A DNA stretch of 64,000 nt, taken from the NCBI GenBank assembly GCA_905116865.2, contig CAJHNH020006212.1, positions 377,501-441,500 on the forward strand, in the 5' to 3' direction. The notes under the pieces are model-generated. The model made no database searches, was not told the origin of the DNA, and saw nothing but the letters and a program-made list of their open reading frames with translations. Both the position numbers and the translations under genes were made by a program. The number at the start of each line of letters is the position of its first letter. Position 1 is the first letter of the stretch. The stretch is from Candidula unifasciata. Its lineage: Eukaryota; Mollusca; Gastropoda; Stylommatophora; Geomitridae. Below are positions 57,601-64,000 of the stretch, piece after piece.

Positions 57601-60594
57601 CAGTGAGACAAGAAGAACGCTACTCCCTCCGAGACCAGACAAGTGGAACACCTTGTACGGAGGAAAAGAACAGCTTGTGAAAACATGCAAATTCCACTAC
57701 ATGGCATTGGGCCAAAGGGGGAAAGCTCATGCGCCGCTGGATCGATAACAACAACAATAAGAAAAAACACATAATATAACATGCTTTTCAGATATGATCC
57801 CATCACACACTCACAGACACCCTGCTAAACCCTTTCTCTTGACTCCAGACTGCAAGCTTCCCCTCGTCTCTTACCTTGCTGGCACTTGTTAGCGTCTCTG
57901 TCTCAGTGGACTCTTCAAAGTCCACAGAACCAGATTTTTCCAGATCAGTGTCCTGGTCAGAACGAGCTTCATCTGGCAACATGTACGTGGAGTTAATGGC
58001 CGCAGTCATCTAGGGACAGAAAAGATTTCATGTTAAGTCAGTACAATTTTATGTTCATTTGTTTTCAACATTTTCAACATCTGAACAACCAGGTCATATT
58101 TTTCTCTTGCCCTGCCATGCGACGGGCCTAGCAAGCTGGCAGCAGCGTAAGTGATTGCTACAGCACAAGAAATATTGAATACATATAGGAAATCTATAGG
58201 GCATTAGATGAGAAAATAACTACACGTGAAATGTGCTGTCTCAGCAAGGTCACTAACAACACGAGAAGAGACAGGGTAACGAATACCAACATTAGAGAGC
58301 AAGTGGGAAAAGACCATGTCTGGATTTTATTGACAGGCAAAGAATGAAATGGTTCAGCCATCTAGTGATGCAGCCAGACCAGACTGCGTCTGAGACTTTT
58401 CACAGCAGAACATCTGTGAGGGAGGTGAGGGGAAGAACAAGAAAGAGATGGATGAATGGTGTAGATGATACCTGCAAAAAGACGGACAAATCCATCACCC
58501 AAGCCAAGCGAGAAGCACAAGACAAATACAGAAAACCACGACACTGGGCTACAACTTGGTGTCAGCGAGACAACAAAAGAAGAAAGAGGAAGACTTGTTT
58601 TCACTATTAAAATAATGTTTCTGATATTTCCACAGAAGTGTGAAACACACATGGCTATTGCCTCAGGTCCTGTAGGTTCCAAGCCACACACAAATAACAC
58701 TAACATTAACACCTAACTGATATCAGATGACTAGGGAGTATGGGGAGTTGTGAATGCTGATGTCATCTTTAGACCAGGCACATGAAGAAGAAGAAAGAAG
58801 AAGAAGAAGAGGAGGAATGAGGAAGAGGAGGAGGAAGAAAAAAAAGAAGAAGAAGAGAAGGAGGAGAAAGAAGAAGAAGATGAAAAGGAGGAGAAAGAAG
58901 AAGAGGAAGATGAACAGGAGGAGGAGGAGGAATAATAATAATAATAAGAAGAAGAAGAAGAAGATGAAAAGGAGGGGGAAGAAGAAGAAGAAAAAGAAGA
59001 AGGAGCAGATGAAAAAAGAAGAAAAAGAAACATGATGTTTCCATTCCACATTAAGGTACTTGTGCTTACCCTGAATAGGCAAATCAAGATTGTTTGTGTG
59101 CAGTCATAATAGCTATTACAGGTTTAAATCACCACTGAACATCGTTATGTGAACACAGCATAATAGCTATTACAGGTTTAAATCACCACTGAACATCTTT
59201 ATTGTGACCCAGCATAAATTGTACAGAACAGATAATTTTTAGAAATGGAGAGAAAAAATATTGCAGACACTAAAATGTGCACACCATACACAATTTAGAA
59301 ATGCACAGGAAAAATGTACTAAAAAGATAATATGTACAAATGGATAAGCAGAACTCTTGCAGATGCTAAAATGTGCTGAACAGATATTTTGAAATGGACA
59401 TGGAAGAACTTCCACAGACACTTAAATGTTTGGAAGAGATAATATTCAGAAATGGAAAGAAAAAAACTTGTGCAGTGTCAGGGTTCGCCCTGCTATGGGA
59501 CAGTTCAGGATGATGATGATGAATCTCGTCATCGTACCCTGCGACCCTTAGTGACACTCAATACATGCATACACACGTAGAAACGAGCATGAGCGGACTT
59601 CGCACGGGTGCGCACATTTTGGACCGGACGCTGAACGCTTACTTGGGGGACTGCTAGGAAACTGGACGTGGGACGAGAGTGGATTTTTGACTGACCGTTT
59701 GTTTTTGACTTGAAGATAGGTACCAGTGTAGTGATTAGCTGTAACGTGTTCTGTTCATAGTTTCATGTAAAGTAGTAGTTGTAACTAGAGGCCAGACCAT
59801 GCTTTGCTGGTGGCGTTATTACTGTCGACGCACTTAGGCCTACACATTGGCGTATGCCATAATGTCTTTGGCATCGAGATATAGCGGGTTGAGCTGGCAC
59901 TGTACGGGAGAGTGGTAGCGGCTCAGAGCTTAATTCATGAACGTGTAAAGGCGCCTCTAAGCGATTTTAAAGTTAGACGCGGCCTGGGTTTTGAATTAGG
60001 AGCGCTACTCCTCCTGAGGTGTACCACCACTTCGTTTGCATCTTTGGTAATAAAGATTGTGTGTGTGTTGCAACAAGTGTTTGGCTTGAGTGTGTTTGTA
60101 CGGTGTTTTCCTGTCATTAGCCTATAGCAGAGCCAATGGAATCGAGCCCTAGACAGTTAGGTTTCTGACATGCAGAAACTAAAATGTTGGCAAGAGGCAG
60201 ATAAATGTGGGAACAAATCCCTGAAGGAGCTAACATGACAAAACAAAGCAAAGCACCCAGAACAAATAATGTGAGAAAGTTGCTGTGAGAGACCTTGAAA
60301 GCGAGGGTAGTGGTAAAAACAGTGATACTATCAGAGTGAGAGAGATGGTGACAAACTGTTTAAGATAATGAAATATAGGATTAAAGAAGGAAGAAAGACA
60401 CACACACACACTGAGAGAAGTGACAAACTCCTCCCTATGACAGTGGGAGAAGAGGCATGCATAAAGAAAACAAACATGCAGATACTCACATCCACATTTC
60501 TCTTGGGTACAATACCCGGAGAGGGTGAGTGTTTGGGGGCAGCAGCCGAAGGCACAGATGAGGTCAGCGCAGCCAAGGGGTCTACAAATGTTGG
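45580..60594 (-). CDS. WASHC2: WASHC2 (FAM21), WASH complex subunit, C-terminal exons
   Basis: Six exons join in phase: 60594-60490, 58009-57875, 51854-51017, 49137-49082, 48243-48081 and 45698-45580, encoding the last 471 residues. The tail is acidic and carries repeated L/I-F motifs (SADLFGNDDLLDDF, EDLFSGF, VDDLFTPS, EDDLFSTP, SADIFGDIDDVFG, TDIFSDIP, DDIFANT), ending NIFDDPLS. This is the FAM21 pattern, in which such motifs bind retromer VPS35 and bring the WASH actin-nucleating complex to endosomes. KDRPKLNRRRPQSRKARVLA, across the second junction, matches the basic RRPQTR block of vertebrate FAM21 and resembles a capping-protein interaction motif. The N-terminal WASH-binding head lies beyond the window. 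Introns are full of mobile elements. Confidence 0.9.
45815..46060 (+). mobile_element. tRNA-derived SINE, best copy of GTGGTGTAGTGG family
   Basis: Head TTACCGTGGTGTAGTGGCTA with a shortened B box (GTCATGGGTTCG). Body GACCTTGATTTCTAGGTCGA, CCCAGCCTTAAGTAGGTAAC, GGGAAGTAAAGGCAGCCGGT, then GACCACATCACCC. Tail GCCCTATATGCACTATACAC plus CTTTACTACTTACTT. Other copies are at 22825, 44690 (partial), 47030, 49905 and 50160. Confidence 0.8.
46205..46320 (+). mobile_element. Retroposon 3' end with (GTTC)n tail, copy 1
   Basis: GGGCCTGTGCGCCCAATT, TTTGAAAATAAGGTTTG and a GTTT/GTTC repeat closely match 63215-63290. The shared block before a simple-repeat tail suggests a SINE or LINE 3' end. Confidence 0.6.
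47030..47285 (-). mobile_element. SINE, GTGGTGTAGTGG family
   Basis: A full-length minus-strand copy: tail CACCAGTGATGCATCGGAC at the left, GATGTGGTCGACAACATGCC and AGGCTGGGCCGACCTGGAAG in the middle, and the head ACATCTAGCCACTGCTACCA at the right. Confidence 0.75.
47335..47560 (-). mobile_element. SINE, tRNA-Thr core family
   Basis: GGTTAGTTGTATATCCTTTA and CAGGACGTTGCAGAACCAAC are the reverse of the core in the 19683 copy. The head at the right holds GGATTCAAACCTGG (B box). A 74-bp array starts immediately beyond. Confidence 0.7.
47572..48022. repeat. 74-bp minisatellite, six copies
   Basis: Six copies of a 74-bp unit (GGCATAGACAAAGCAGTAG, TACTGAAACTAAAAAAGAC, AAAAGCAAACACAACTGAAA ...) that differ only by AAAGCAG versus AAATCAG. 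The near identity implies very recent expansion. Confidence 0.95.
48081..48243 (-). CDS. WASHC2: WASHC2 exon, TDIFSDIP motif
   Basis: Acceptor TCCCTCACAG, donor G|GTTAGC on the minus strand. It encodes DANNVRPKPPTTKEATLLAD, then DTDIFSDIPKP and a Lys-rich stretch, ending KNVFRDDI. Entry phase 0, exit phase 1. Confidence 0.88.
48350..48680. repeat. 65-bp repeat, five diverged copies
   Basis: Units of 63-67 bp carry ACATAATTTCCTGAAAGACA, CGGGAAGAACTCTGGAGGAG and GTGAGGTACGATGAC, with increasing divergence to the right. Confidence 0.8.
48681..48880 (+). mobile_element. LINE 3' fragment
   Basis: A plus frame reads LISKQRIKWFGYLMRMNRV, typical of the RTE-type reverse transcriptase tail. It is very short and broken. 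Confidence 0.4.
49082..49137 (-). CDS. WASHC2: WASHC2 56-nt exon
   Basis: Acceptor GATGTTTGACAG, donor GAG|GTATGT on the minus strand. It encodes DTSGFNPQKDGTTGSKKLE when joined to the preceding exon (phase 1 in, phase 0 out). It is small and poorly conserved; support is splice sites and phase. Confidence 0.75.
49260..49935. repeat. 54-66-bp repeat derived from SINE tail
   Basis: About eleven units, each AAGTACCCTTTCTATACC, ATTGGTGCACTAGG and a variable TATGTGTGTGTATGTAAGT linker. The constant part is the reversed tail of the adjacent SINE at 49905-50155. Confidence 0.9.
49905..50155 (-). mobile_element. SINE, GTGGTGTAGTGG family
   Basis: Minus-strand copy with tail ACCATTGGTGCACTAGGC at the left, GATGAGGTCAAAAACACGTT, GAGGCTGGGCCGACCTGGAA and head CTAGCAGCTATACCACCTC at the right. 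Confidence 0.75.
50160..50405 (-). mobile_element. SINE, GTGGTGTAGTGG family, diverged
   Basis: A second minus-strand copy in tandem: GGCACATTGGACATCTGG, ACCAATCAGCAGCCAAG, GTTGACTTGGGAGCCAAGG and a GATTCAAACC B-box complement. Confidence 0.65.
50410..50990. other. Unremarkable WASHC2 intron sequence
   Basis: It contains a short repeat (CCAGTTTGTGAGTTGGCCA, CAGTTTGTAGATGTGCTAGG) near 50820-50890. No coding signal was seen. Confidence 0.4.
51017..51854 (-). CDS. WASHC2: WASHC2 large exon with LF motifs
   Basis: Acceptor TTTCTGTTTAG, donor AAAG|GTATGA on the minus strand. It encodes 279 codons starting DRPKLNRRRPQSRKARVLAA and running through seven acidic LF/IF motifs to GASSLGKQK. This exon makes up most of the visible retromer-binding tail. 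Confidence 0.93.
52265..52850 (+). mobile_element. Unclassified dispersed repeat, copy 2
   Basis: It aligns with 24079-24626 in the same orientation, sharing AAAATGGGCGTTAGGCA-like start, TGCATTTTTGCTCCATTTGT, CTGTTTGTGTTAGCACTT and GCTATGAAGCTGAAACTAAG. An internal duplication of AGCAAATTTTTTGCTTCTG is present only here. No target duplication was found at this copy. Confidence 0.65.
52905..53231 (+). mobile_element. RTE-like LINE 3' fragment, plus arm
   Basis: Broken plus frames give SIPTLCYHLPVMVTHNKPEK, LERMLWDAIPYKAYADRGER and QGRPRTRWKDFKETL. It is cut at GAAACTC, where the tail of the opposite-strand copy begins. Confidence 0.7.
53232..54300 (-). mobile_element. RTE-like LINE, 5'-truncated, minus arm
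   Basis: The minus ORF 54312-53542 encodes SGVRQGCVLSPLLF, ELLFTDDQALIADTAMKLQ, SEFKNLGTTFTEDGKLDKEI and IFIPTLCDQCQTWSLTTNHK. After a frame break come the tail GRPRKRW-like block and a (GAA)n tail at 53232-53257. The usual FADD box reads FTDD, which would impair catalysis. About the first half of the ORF is missing. Confidence 0.8.
54330..54640 (-). mobile_element. RNase H-end retroelement fragment
   Basis: Minus frames read GYSGVRGNEQADRLTTAALL then QVDRAIEQTENS, related in pattern to the 27268 fragment but of another subfamily. Confidence 0.5.
54780..55050 (-). mobile_element. RNase H-family 3' end fragment
   Basis: The sequence closely resembles 35640-35880 (GTAACTGTCTGATTGTATAT, CCATCTCGCC, CTCCTCACAGTGCCATTCTC). 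It is the last part of the same retroelement family. Confidence 0.6.
55112..56778 (+). pseudogene. LINE reverse transcriptase segment
   Basis: The first frame (55112-55440) holds KPRKSPGPDKIHNEMLL. After a one-base shift the next frame (to 56778) holds SYRPISLTSCLGK, AGFRTNSCTEDQLF, VFVDLQQAYDRVW, GLPQGSSLSCTLF and LYADDLAIW, all the classical RT blocks with the catalytic YADD. The thumb region HPTYLGVTLDPQLSLKNHI follows. The endonuclease is absent. Confidence 0.88.
56755..57748 (+). pseudogene. LINE RNase H and C-terminal finger segment
   Basis: RNase H motifs are complete: VYTDGSA, NYEAEIIALETAVYHL, IFTDSMSALQALEG and IPGHSGTPGNDRADRLAKKG. CQLCNYPYETVEHHLFEC forms the C-terminal zinc finger, and the frame ends GKAHAPLDR then TAA. 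It is one frame away from the reverse transcriptase segment. Confidence 0.87.
57875..58009 (-). CDS. WASHC2: WASHC2 exon ending SASK
   Basis: Acceptor TTTCTGTCCCTAG, donor AAG|GTAAGA on the minus strand. It encodes 45 residues, MTAAINSTYMLPDEA ... TETLTSASK. The LTSASK end continues into DRPKLNRRRPQSR of the next exon, parallel to vertebrate FAM21. Phase 0 at both ends. Confidence 0.88.
58240..58620 (+). mobile_element. LINE 3' fragment
   Basis: The ORF 58344-58610 encodes MKWFSHLVMQPDQTASETFH, VRGRTRKRWMNGVDD and REAQDKYRKPRHWATTW, the reverse transcriptase tail pattern. It is followed after 170 bases by a GAA-rich tract that may include its simple-repeat tail. Confidence 0.6.
58785..59035. 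repeat. GAA/GGA purine-rich microsatellite
   Basis: About 250 bases of almost pure purine on the plus strand (GAAGAAGAAG, GAGGAGGAAG, one ATAATAATA patch). Frames are open on both strands as a consequence; no gene is implied. Confidence 0.9.
59036..59475. repeat. Degenerate repeat around CAGACACTAAAATGTG
   Basis: Loose units of about 60-80 bp share GCAGACACTAAAATGTG and AGAAATGGA words, plus a duplicated CATAATAGCTATTACAGG (59106 and 59160). The array continues past the solo LTR at 60171, so it predates that insertion. Confidence 0.65.
59476..60170 (+). mobile_element. Solo LTR with 5-bp target-site duplication
   Basis: A 695-bp unit starts TGTCAGGG and ends TTTCTGACA, so its termini form the inverted TGTCAG/CTGACA of a retrotransposon LTR. 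It is flanked on both sides by TGCAG (59471-59475 and 60171-60175). An AATAAA at 60049-60054 followed by GT-rich sequence fits an LTR polyadenylation region on the plus strand. No internal domain is present, so it is the product of LTR-LTR recombination. A Ty3/Gypsy origin is likely from the 5-bp duplication but unproven. Confidence 0.85.
60490..60594 (-). CDS. WASHC2: WASHC2 first visible exon
   Basis: Acceptor GCTCGCTTGTAG, donor GAT|GTGAGT on the minus strand. Thirty-five residues, PTFVDPLAALTSS ... IVPKRNVD. Phase 0 at both ends. Conservation is low, so support rests on splice sites, phase and position. Confidence 0.72.
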
Positions 60595-60734
60595 CTACAA
60601 GCGAGCAATCAAGCAAGGCACATCAAAACATTGTAGACACAGCAAACAGATCAACATTACACACATGCATGTACACAGATATATACAGGCAGACATGCAG
60701 GCGGGCAGGCACACACATTTATATTTGTAAAAAA

Positions 60735-60985
60735 AAGGTTTTAAAGTTCATTTCTTTCGTTTGTCAAAATTCTGCTTTGTGTTGCTAACTGCTCAGTATC
60801 TGAGCTAACACAAGCTCGGCAGCCCTGTATGCTGTGATGTTGTGGATTCTCAAAGTAGCAGTGACTGCTTCAAGCCATCTTCTCCTTGGCTGAACCTCAC
60901 TTCTTGGTGTTTCTACTTTTATGTTGTACGCTCCCGTTGCTGGCATCACTGGACTCATAGGACTAAATATATGCATGCTCGGCAC
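60735..60985 (-). mobile_element. RTE-like LINE 3' fragment
   Basis: The minus frame reads SPVMPATGAYNIKVETPRSE, VQPRRRWLEAVTATLRIHNI, TAYRAAELVLAQI. This is the same family as 26160-26400. Its left end continues into an AAA-rich segment near 60730. Its right end grades into the 41-bp array. Confidence 0.7.
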
Positions 60986-60989
60986 GCTT

Positions 60990-62085
60990 TCACTGCTGGA
61001 ATCATTGAATTCATACCGAGGATATACGCTGTAACTGCTGGCATCACTGAATTCACACTCATAAATATGCTCTCATTGCTAGCATCACTGAATTCACGCT
61101 CGAAAATACATTCTCACTGCTGGCATCATTCAATTGACACTCATAAATATGTTCTCATTGCTGGCATCATTCAATTCACACTCATAAATACGCTCTCATT
61201 GCTGGCACAATTGAATTCACACTCATAAATATGTTCTCATTGCTGGCACAATTGAATTCACACTCAAAAATACGTTCTCATTGCTGGCATCATTGCATTC
61301 ATACTCATAAATATACTCTCATTGCTGGCATCATTGAATTTATACTCATAAATATACTCTCATTGCTGGCATAATTGAATTTATACTTATAAATATACTC
61401 TCATTGCTGGCATAATTGAATTCACACTCGAAAATACGTTCTCATTGCTGGCATCATTGCATTCATACTCATAAATATACTCTCATTGCTGGCATCATTG
61501 AATTCACACTCATAAATATACTCTCATTGCTGGCATCATTGAATTCACACTCATAAATACTCTCATTGCTGGCATCATTGAATTCACACTCATAAATACA
61601 CTCTCATTGCTGGCATCATTGAATTCATACTCATAAATATACTCTCATTGCTGACATCATTGAATTCATACTCATAAATATACTCTCATTGCTGGCATCA
61701 TTGAATTCATACTCATAAATATACTCTCATTGCTGGCATCATTGAATTCATACTCATAAATATACTCTCATTGCTGGCATCATTGAATTCATACTCATAA
61801 ATATACTCTCATTGCTGGCATCATTGAATTCATACTCATAAATACACTCTCATTGCTGGCATCATTGAATTCACACTCATAAATACACTCTCATTGCTGG
61901 CATCATTAAATTCACACTCATAAATACACTCTCATTGCTGGCATCATTGAATTCATACTCATAAATATGCTCTCATTGCTGGCATCATTGAATTCATACT
62001 CATAAATATATTCTCATTGCTGGCATCATTGAATTCATACTCATAAATATGCTCTCATTGCTGGCATCATTGGATTCACTCACCC
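60990..62085. repeat. 41-bp minisatellite, about 26 copies
   Basis: Units of 41 bp (CTCATTGCTGGCATCATTG, AATTCATACTCATAAATATA) become more uniform to the right. The first irregular units (60940-61060) are recognisably the adjoining LINE sequence GCTCCCGTTGCTGGCATCAC. Confidence 0.95.
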
Positions 62086-62154
62086 ACTAAACAGTCCATT
62101 CACCATCCAACCCACTGAATGTTCCACCAACTCAAAAATCTTCCATCCACTTAC

Positions 62155-63125
62155 TCATGTCCTCGTGTGTGTGTATGCATTTGGATATATGAATGTATAT
62201 TTAGGTTTGTAAGTATGTGTGTGTATTTATGTATGTATGTTGTAATTATGTATGATTGTATACGAGTGTATGTGTGATTGTGGGTGTGTGTGTGTATGCA
62301 AGTATGTATGTATGCAGGTATGGATGTGTGTGTGTGTGCGCGTGCGTGCGTGCATGCGTGCGTGCGTATGTATGTATGTGTGTATGTGTGTATGTATGTA
62401 TGTATGTATGTATGTATGTATGTATGTATGTATGTATGTATGTATGTATGTATGTATGTATGTATGTGTGTATGTGTGTATGTATGTATGTGGGTATCTG
62501 TATGGGTGATTGCATATGTGTGTATGCATGCATGTGTGTGTATGTATGTAACGTGTGTAGGCATGTATGTGGGTGTATGTATGCAAGTATGTTCGTATGT
62601 TGGTGAAGTATGTATACATATGTAGCTGTGTAAGTATGTGCATGTATGTGTGTGTATTCAGGTATGTATGCAAGTATGTATGTATGTGTGTAAAGATGTA
62701 GGTGTATGTATGTATGTGTGTAAAGATGTAGGTGTATGCATGTATGAATGTGTGTATACATATGAGTGTAGGTGTATGTACATGTGAATGTATGTGTGTG
62801 TATGCATGCATGCATGTGTAGAGGTGTGTATGTATGGAATGTATGTATGTATGTATGCATTAGGAATGTATGTATATGAGTGTGCATGTATGAGAATGTA
62901 TATATACGTGTGTGTGAGTGTGAAGATTGTGTACACATGTGTGTGTATGCATGCATGCATGTATAGAGGTGTGTATGAATGGAATGTGTGTGTGTTTTCT
63001 GTTTGTGTATGTATGTAGATGTATGTAGATGTATGTATGTATGTATTAGGAATGTATGTATATGAGTGTGCATGTATGAGAATGTATATATACGTGTGTG
63101 TGAGTGTGAAGATTGTGTACACATG
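62155..63125. repeat. TATG/TGTG microsatellite with higher-order copies
   Basis: Nearly 1 kb of TATG, TGTG and TGCATG words, with a pure TATG run of about 85 bases at 62379-62466. A segment of about 190 bp (62780-62935) is repeated at 62937-63120 (GAATGTATGTATATGAGTGT, ATGAGAATGTATATATACGT). Confidence 0.9.
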
Positions 63126-63214
63126 ATGTGTGTATGCATTATTCTATAATGTATATTTCTTCATTATATCCATAACATGCATTATGATACAACAGGCATT
63201 AGTACTCTGAAAAA

Positions 63215-63290
63215 TGAGTGCTTAGAAAGAGCCGAATGTCAGACGGGCCTGCGTGCCCAATTTGAAAATAAAGTTTGTTCGTTCGTTCAT
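63215..63290 (+). mobile_element. Retroposon 3' end with (GTTC)n tail, copy 2
   Basis: GCCGAATGTCAGACGGGCC, GCGTGCCCAATTTGAAAATA and AAGTTTGTTCGTTCGTTC match 46205-46320 in the same orientation. Confidence 0.6.
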
Positions 63291-64000
63291 TCACTGAATC
63301 TTCCAGGGCATCCACCCGTACATGCAAGTATCCATTAAATGCATGCATCTACACATCCATCAATCCATTCATGAATTCACCCTTTCAAACATCACATTGA
63401 AAACTGAATTCATGCAGATAAAACACACAAGCTATATGGTAGAGAATACAAGATGCACAGCCAGCATCTACCAAGCCAAAGAAAATGAGATGACACACAA
63501 ACCATACCCAATTATCAAGAGGCAATAACGTCTAGAACAGCTGACACATAGAGAAGGATCTGCCTATGCTAAACAGTAATAAAAAAAAAAAAAAAAACCC
63601 AAAAAAAAAACTGTCACCATTTCCCATTACAGTTGCTTTAATTTTGGACTAAACAAGACATACATGAGGCATTTCAAGAGTGTGAAAGGAGGACCTCAAC
63701 ATACTCCAGCTCACAGTTAAATTATGTGAAAGCTCCTGTCAGGTACCTGCTCTTTCTTGTATCTATTCTATTAATCTCTGGCATTAATCTGGGTAAAGAT
63801 TCATTATCCATGGCATTCAGTAAAAGAACGATATTCGCCTCATTTTTCTTTCTTCCTCAAAAGCTTAGCAAAAAGTCCCTCCATATGTGATGGTACCTGT
63901 TGCTCCTACGGTTAAATTTAGTCGTCTCGAGTAACACCAGTTATATGCATTCGTACGCGTGAAATGTATTGTACCAAGTGCCATGGGTGTTATGTACTGG
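63291..64000. other. Right end, no recognised gene
   Basis: Unique-looking sequence with an A run near 63580-63610. It is probably part of a WASHC2 intron if upstream exons lie beyond the window. No exon could be supported. Confidence 0.4.

Larger units (their letters stand above)
55110..57775 (+). mobile_element. I-type LINE, 5'-truncated, in WASHC2 intron
   Basis: A fairly young plus-strand element without ORF1 and endonuclease. The open frames cover the reverse transcriptase and RNase H with a C-terminal cysteine finger. It ends in AACAACAACAATAAG, a simple-repeat tail as seen at I-element 3' ends. Two frame breaks (near 55440 and 56760) inactivate it. It lies antisense to WASHC2. Confidence 0.88.

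Noticed and set aside
58723..59087. Lys/Arg/Glu or Ser/Phe-rich ORFs on both strands
   Set aside because: They come from the GAA-rich purine tract; compositional artefact.
62151..63139. Thr/His/Ile/Tyr-rich ORFs up to 297 codons
   Set aside because: They are translations of TATG/TGTG microsatellite DNA.

Overview
This is animal nuclear DNA, most likely from a mollusc (perhaps a heterobranch gastropod). Genes are split by long GT-AG introns, proteins are of animal type, and the rest is packed with non-LTR retrotransposon debris, tRNA-derived SINEs and minisatellites. The taxon is inferred from gene and repeat character. There is no operon, CRISPR array or rRNA.

Three host genes can be assembled from exons whose splice sites and codon phases agree. 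(1) Plus strand, 5014-18760: the 3' part of a nose-resistant-to-fluoxetine-6 (NRF-6) type multi-pass membrane acyltransferase. Six exons are visible, including a 21-nt microexon, and earlier exons lie outside the window. Its 9.1-kb third intron holds an antisense I-type LINE. (2) Minus strand, 30523-25846: a two-exon SLC25A51-type mitochondrial carrier (NAD+ import) with a long Ser/Thr/Ala-rich N-terminal extension. (3) Minus strand, 60594-45580: the last six visible exons of WASHC2 (FAM21), the WASH-complex subunit whose acidic LF-motif tail recruits the complex to retromer endosomes. The three act in unrelated processes (lipid or acyl transfer, mitochondrial cofactor import, endosomal actin), so their proximity suggests no shared pathway.

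Layout: 0-5 kb, degenerate CAAGATGGC-type repeats, a short retroposon with a 10-bp target-site duplication (TSD), then 27-bp and 63-bp minisatellites. 5-18.8 kb, NRF-6-like gene with the LINE, a second copy of the short retroposon and a TIR element carrying a 33-bp minisatellite. 18.8-25.8 kb, intergenic SINEs and arrays. 25.8-30.5 kb, SLC25A51. 30.8-34.2 kb, a TIR-bounded element filled with a 300-bp satellite that carries a tRNA-like segment. 34-45.5 kb, retroelement fragments plus 32-bp and 22-bp minisatellites. 45.6-60.6 kb, WASHC2, with SINEs, an inverted pair of RTE-like LINE ends, a 5'-truncated I-type LINE and a solo LTR with perfect 5-bp TSD in its introns. 60.6-64 kb, a LINE fragment, a 41-bp minisatellite that seems to have grown out of it, and a TATG/TGTG tract.

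The most interesting general pattern is that several minisatellites start exactly at, or are built from, the end of a mobile element. The most concrete finds are the short retroposon with two different 10-bp TSDs, the solo LTR, the TIR and satellite element with its tRNA-like segment, an orphan histone-type 3' stem-loop consensus, and the 21-nt microexon.
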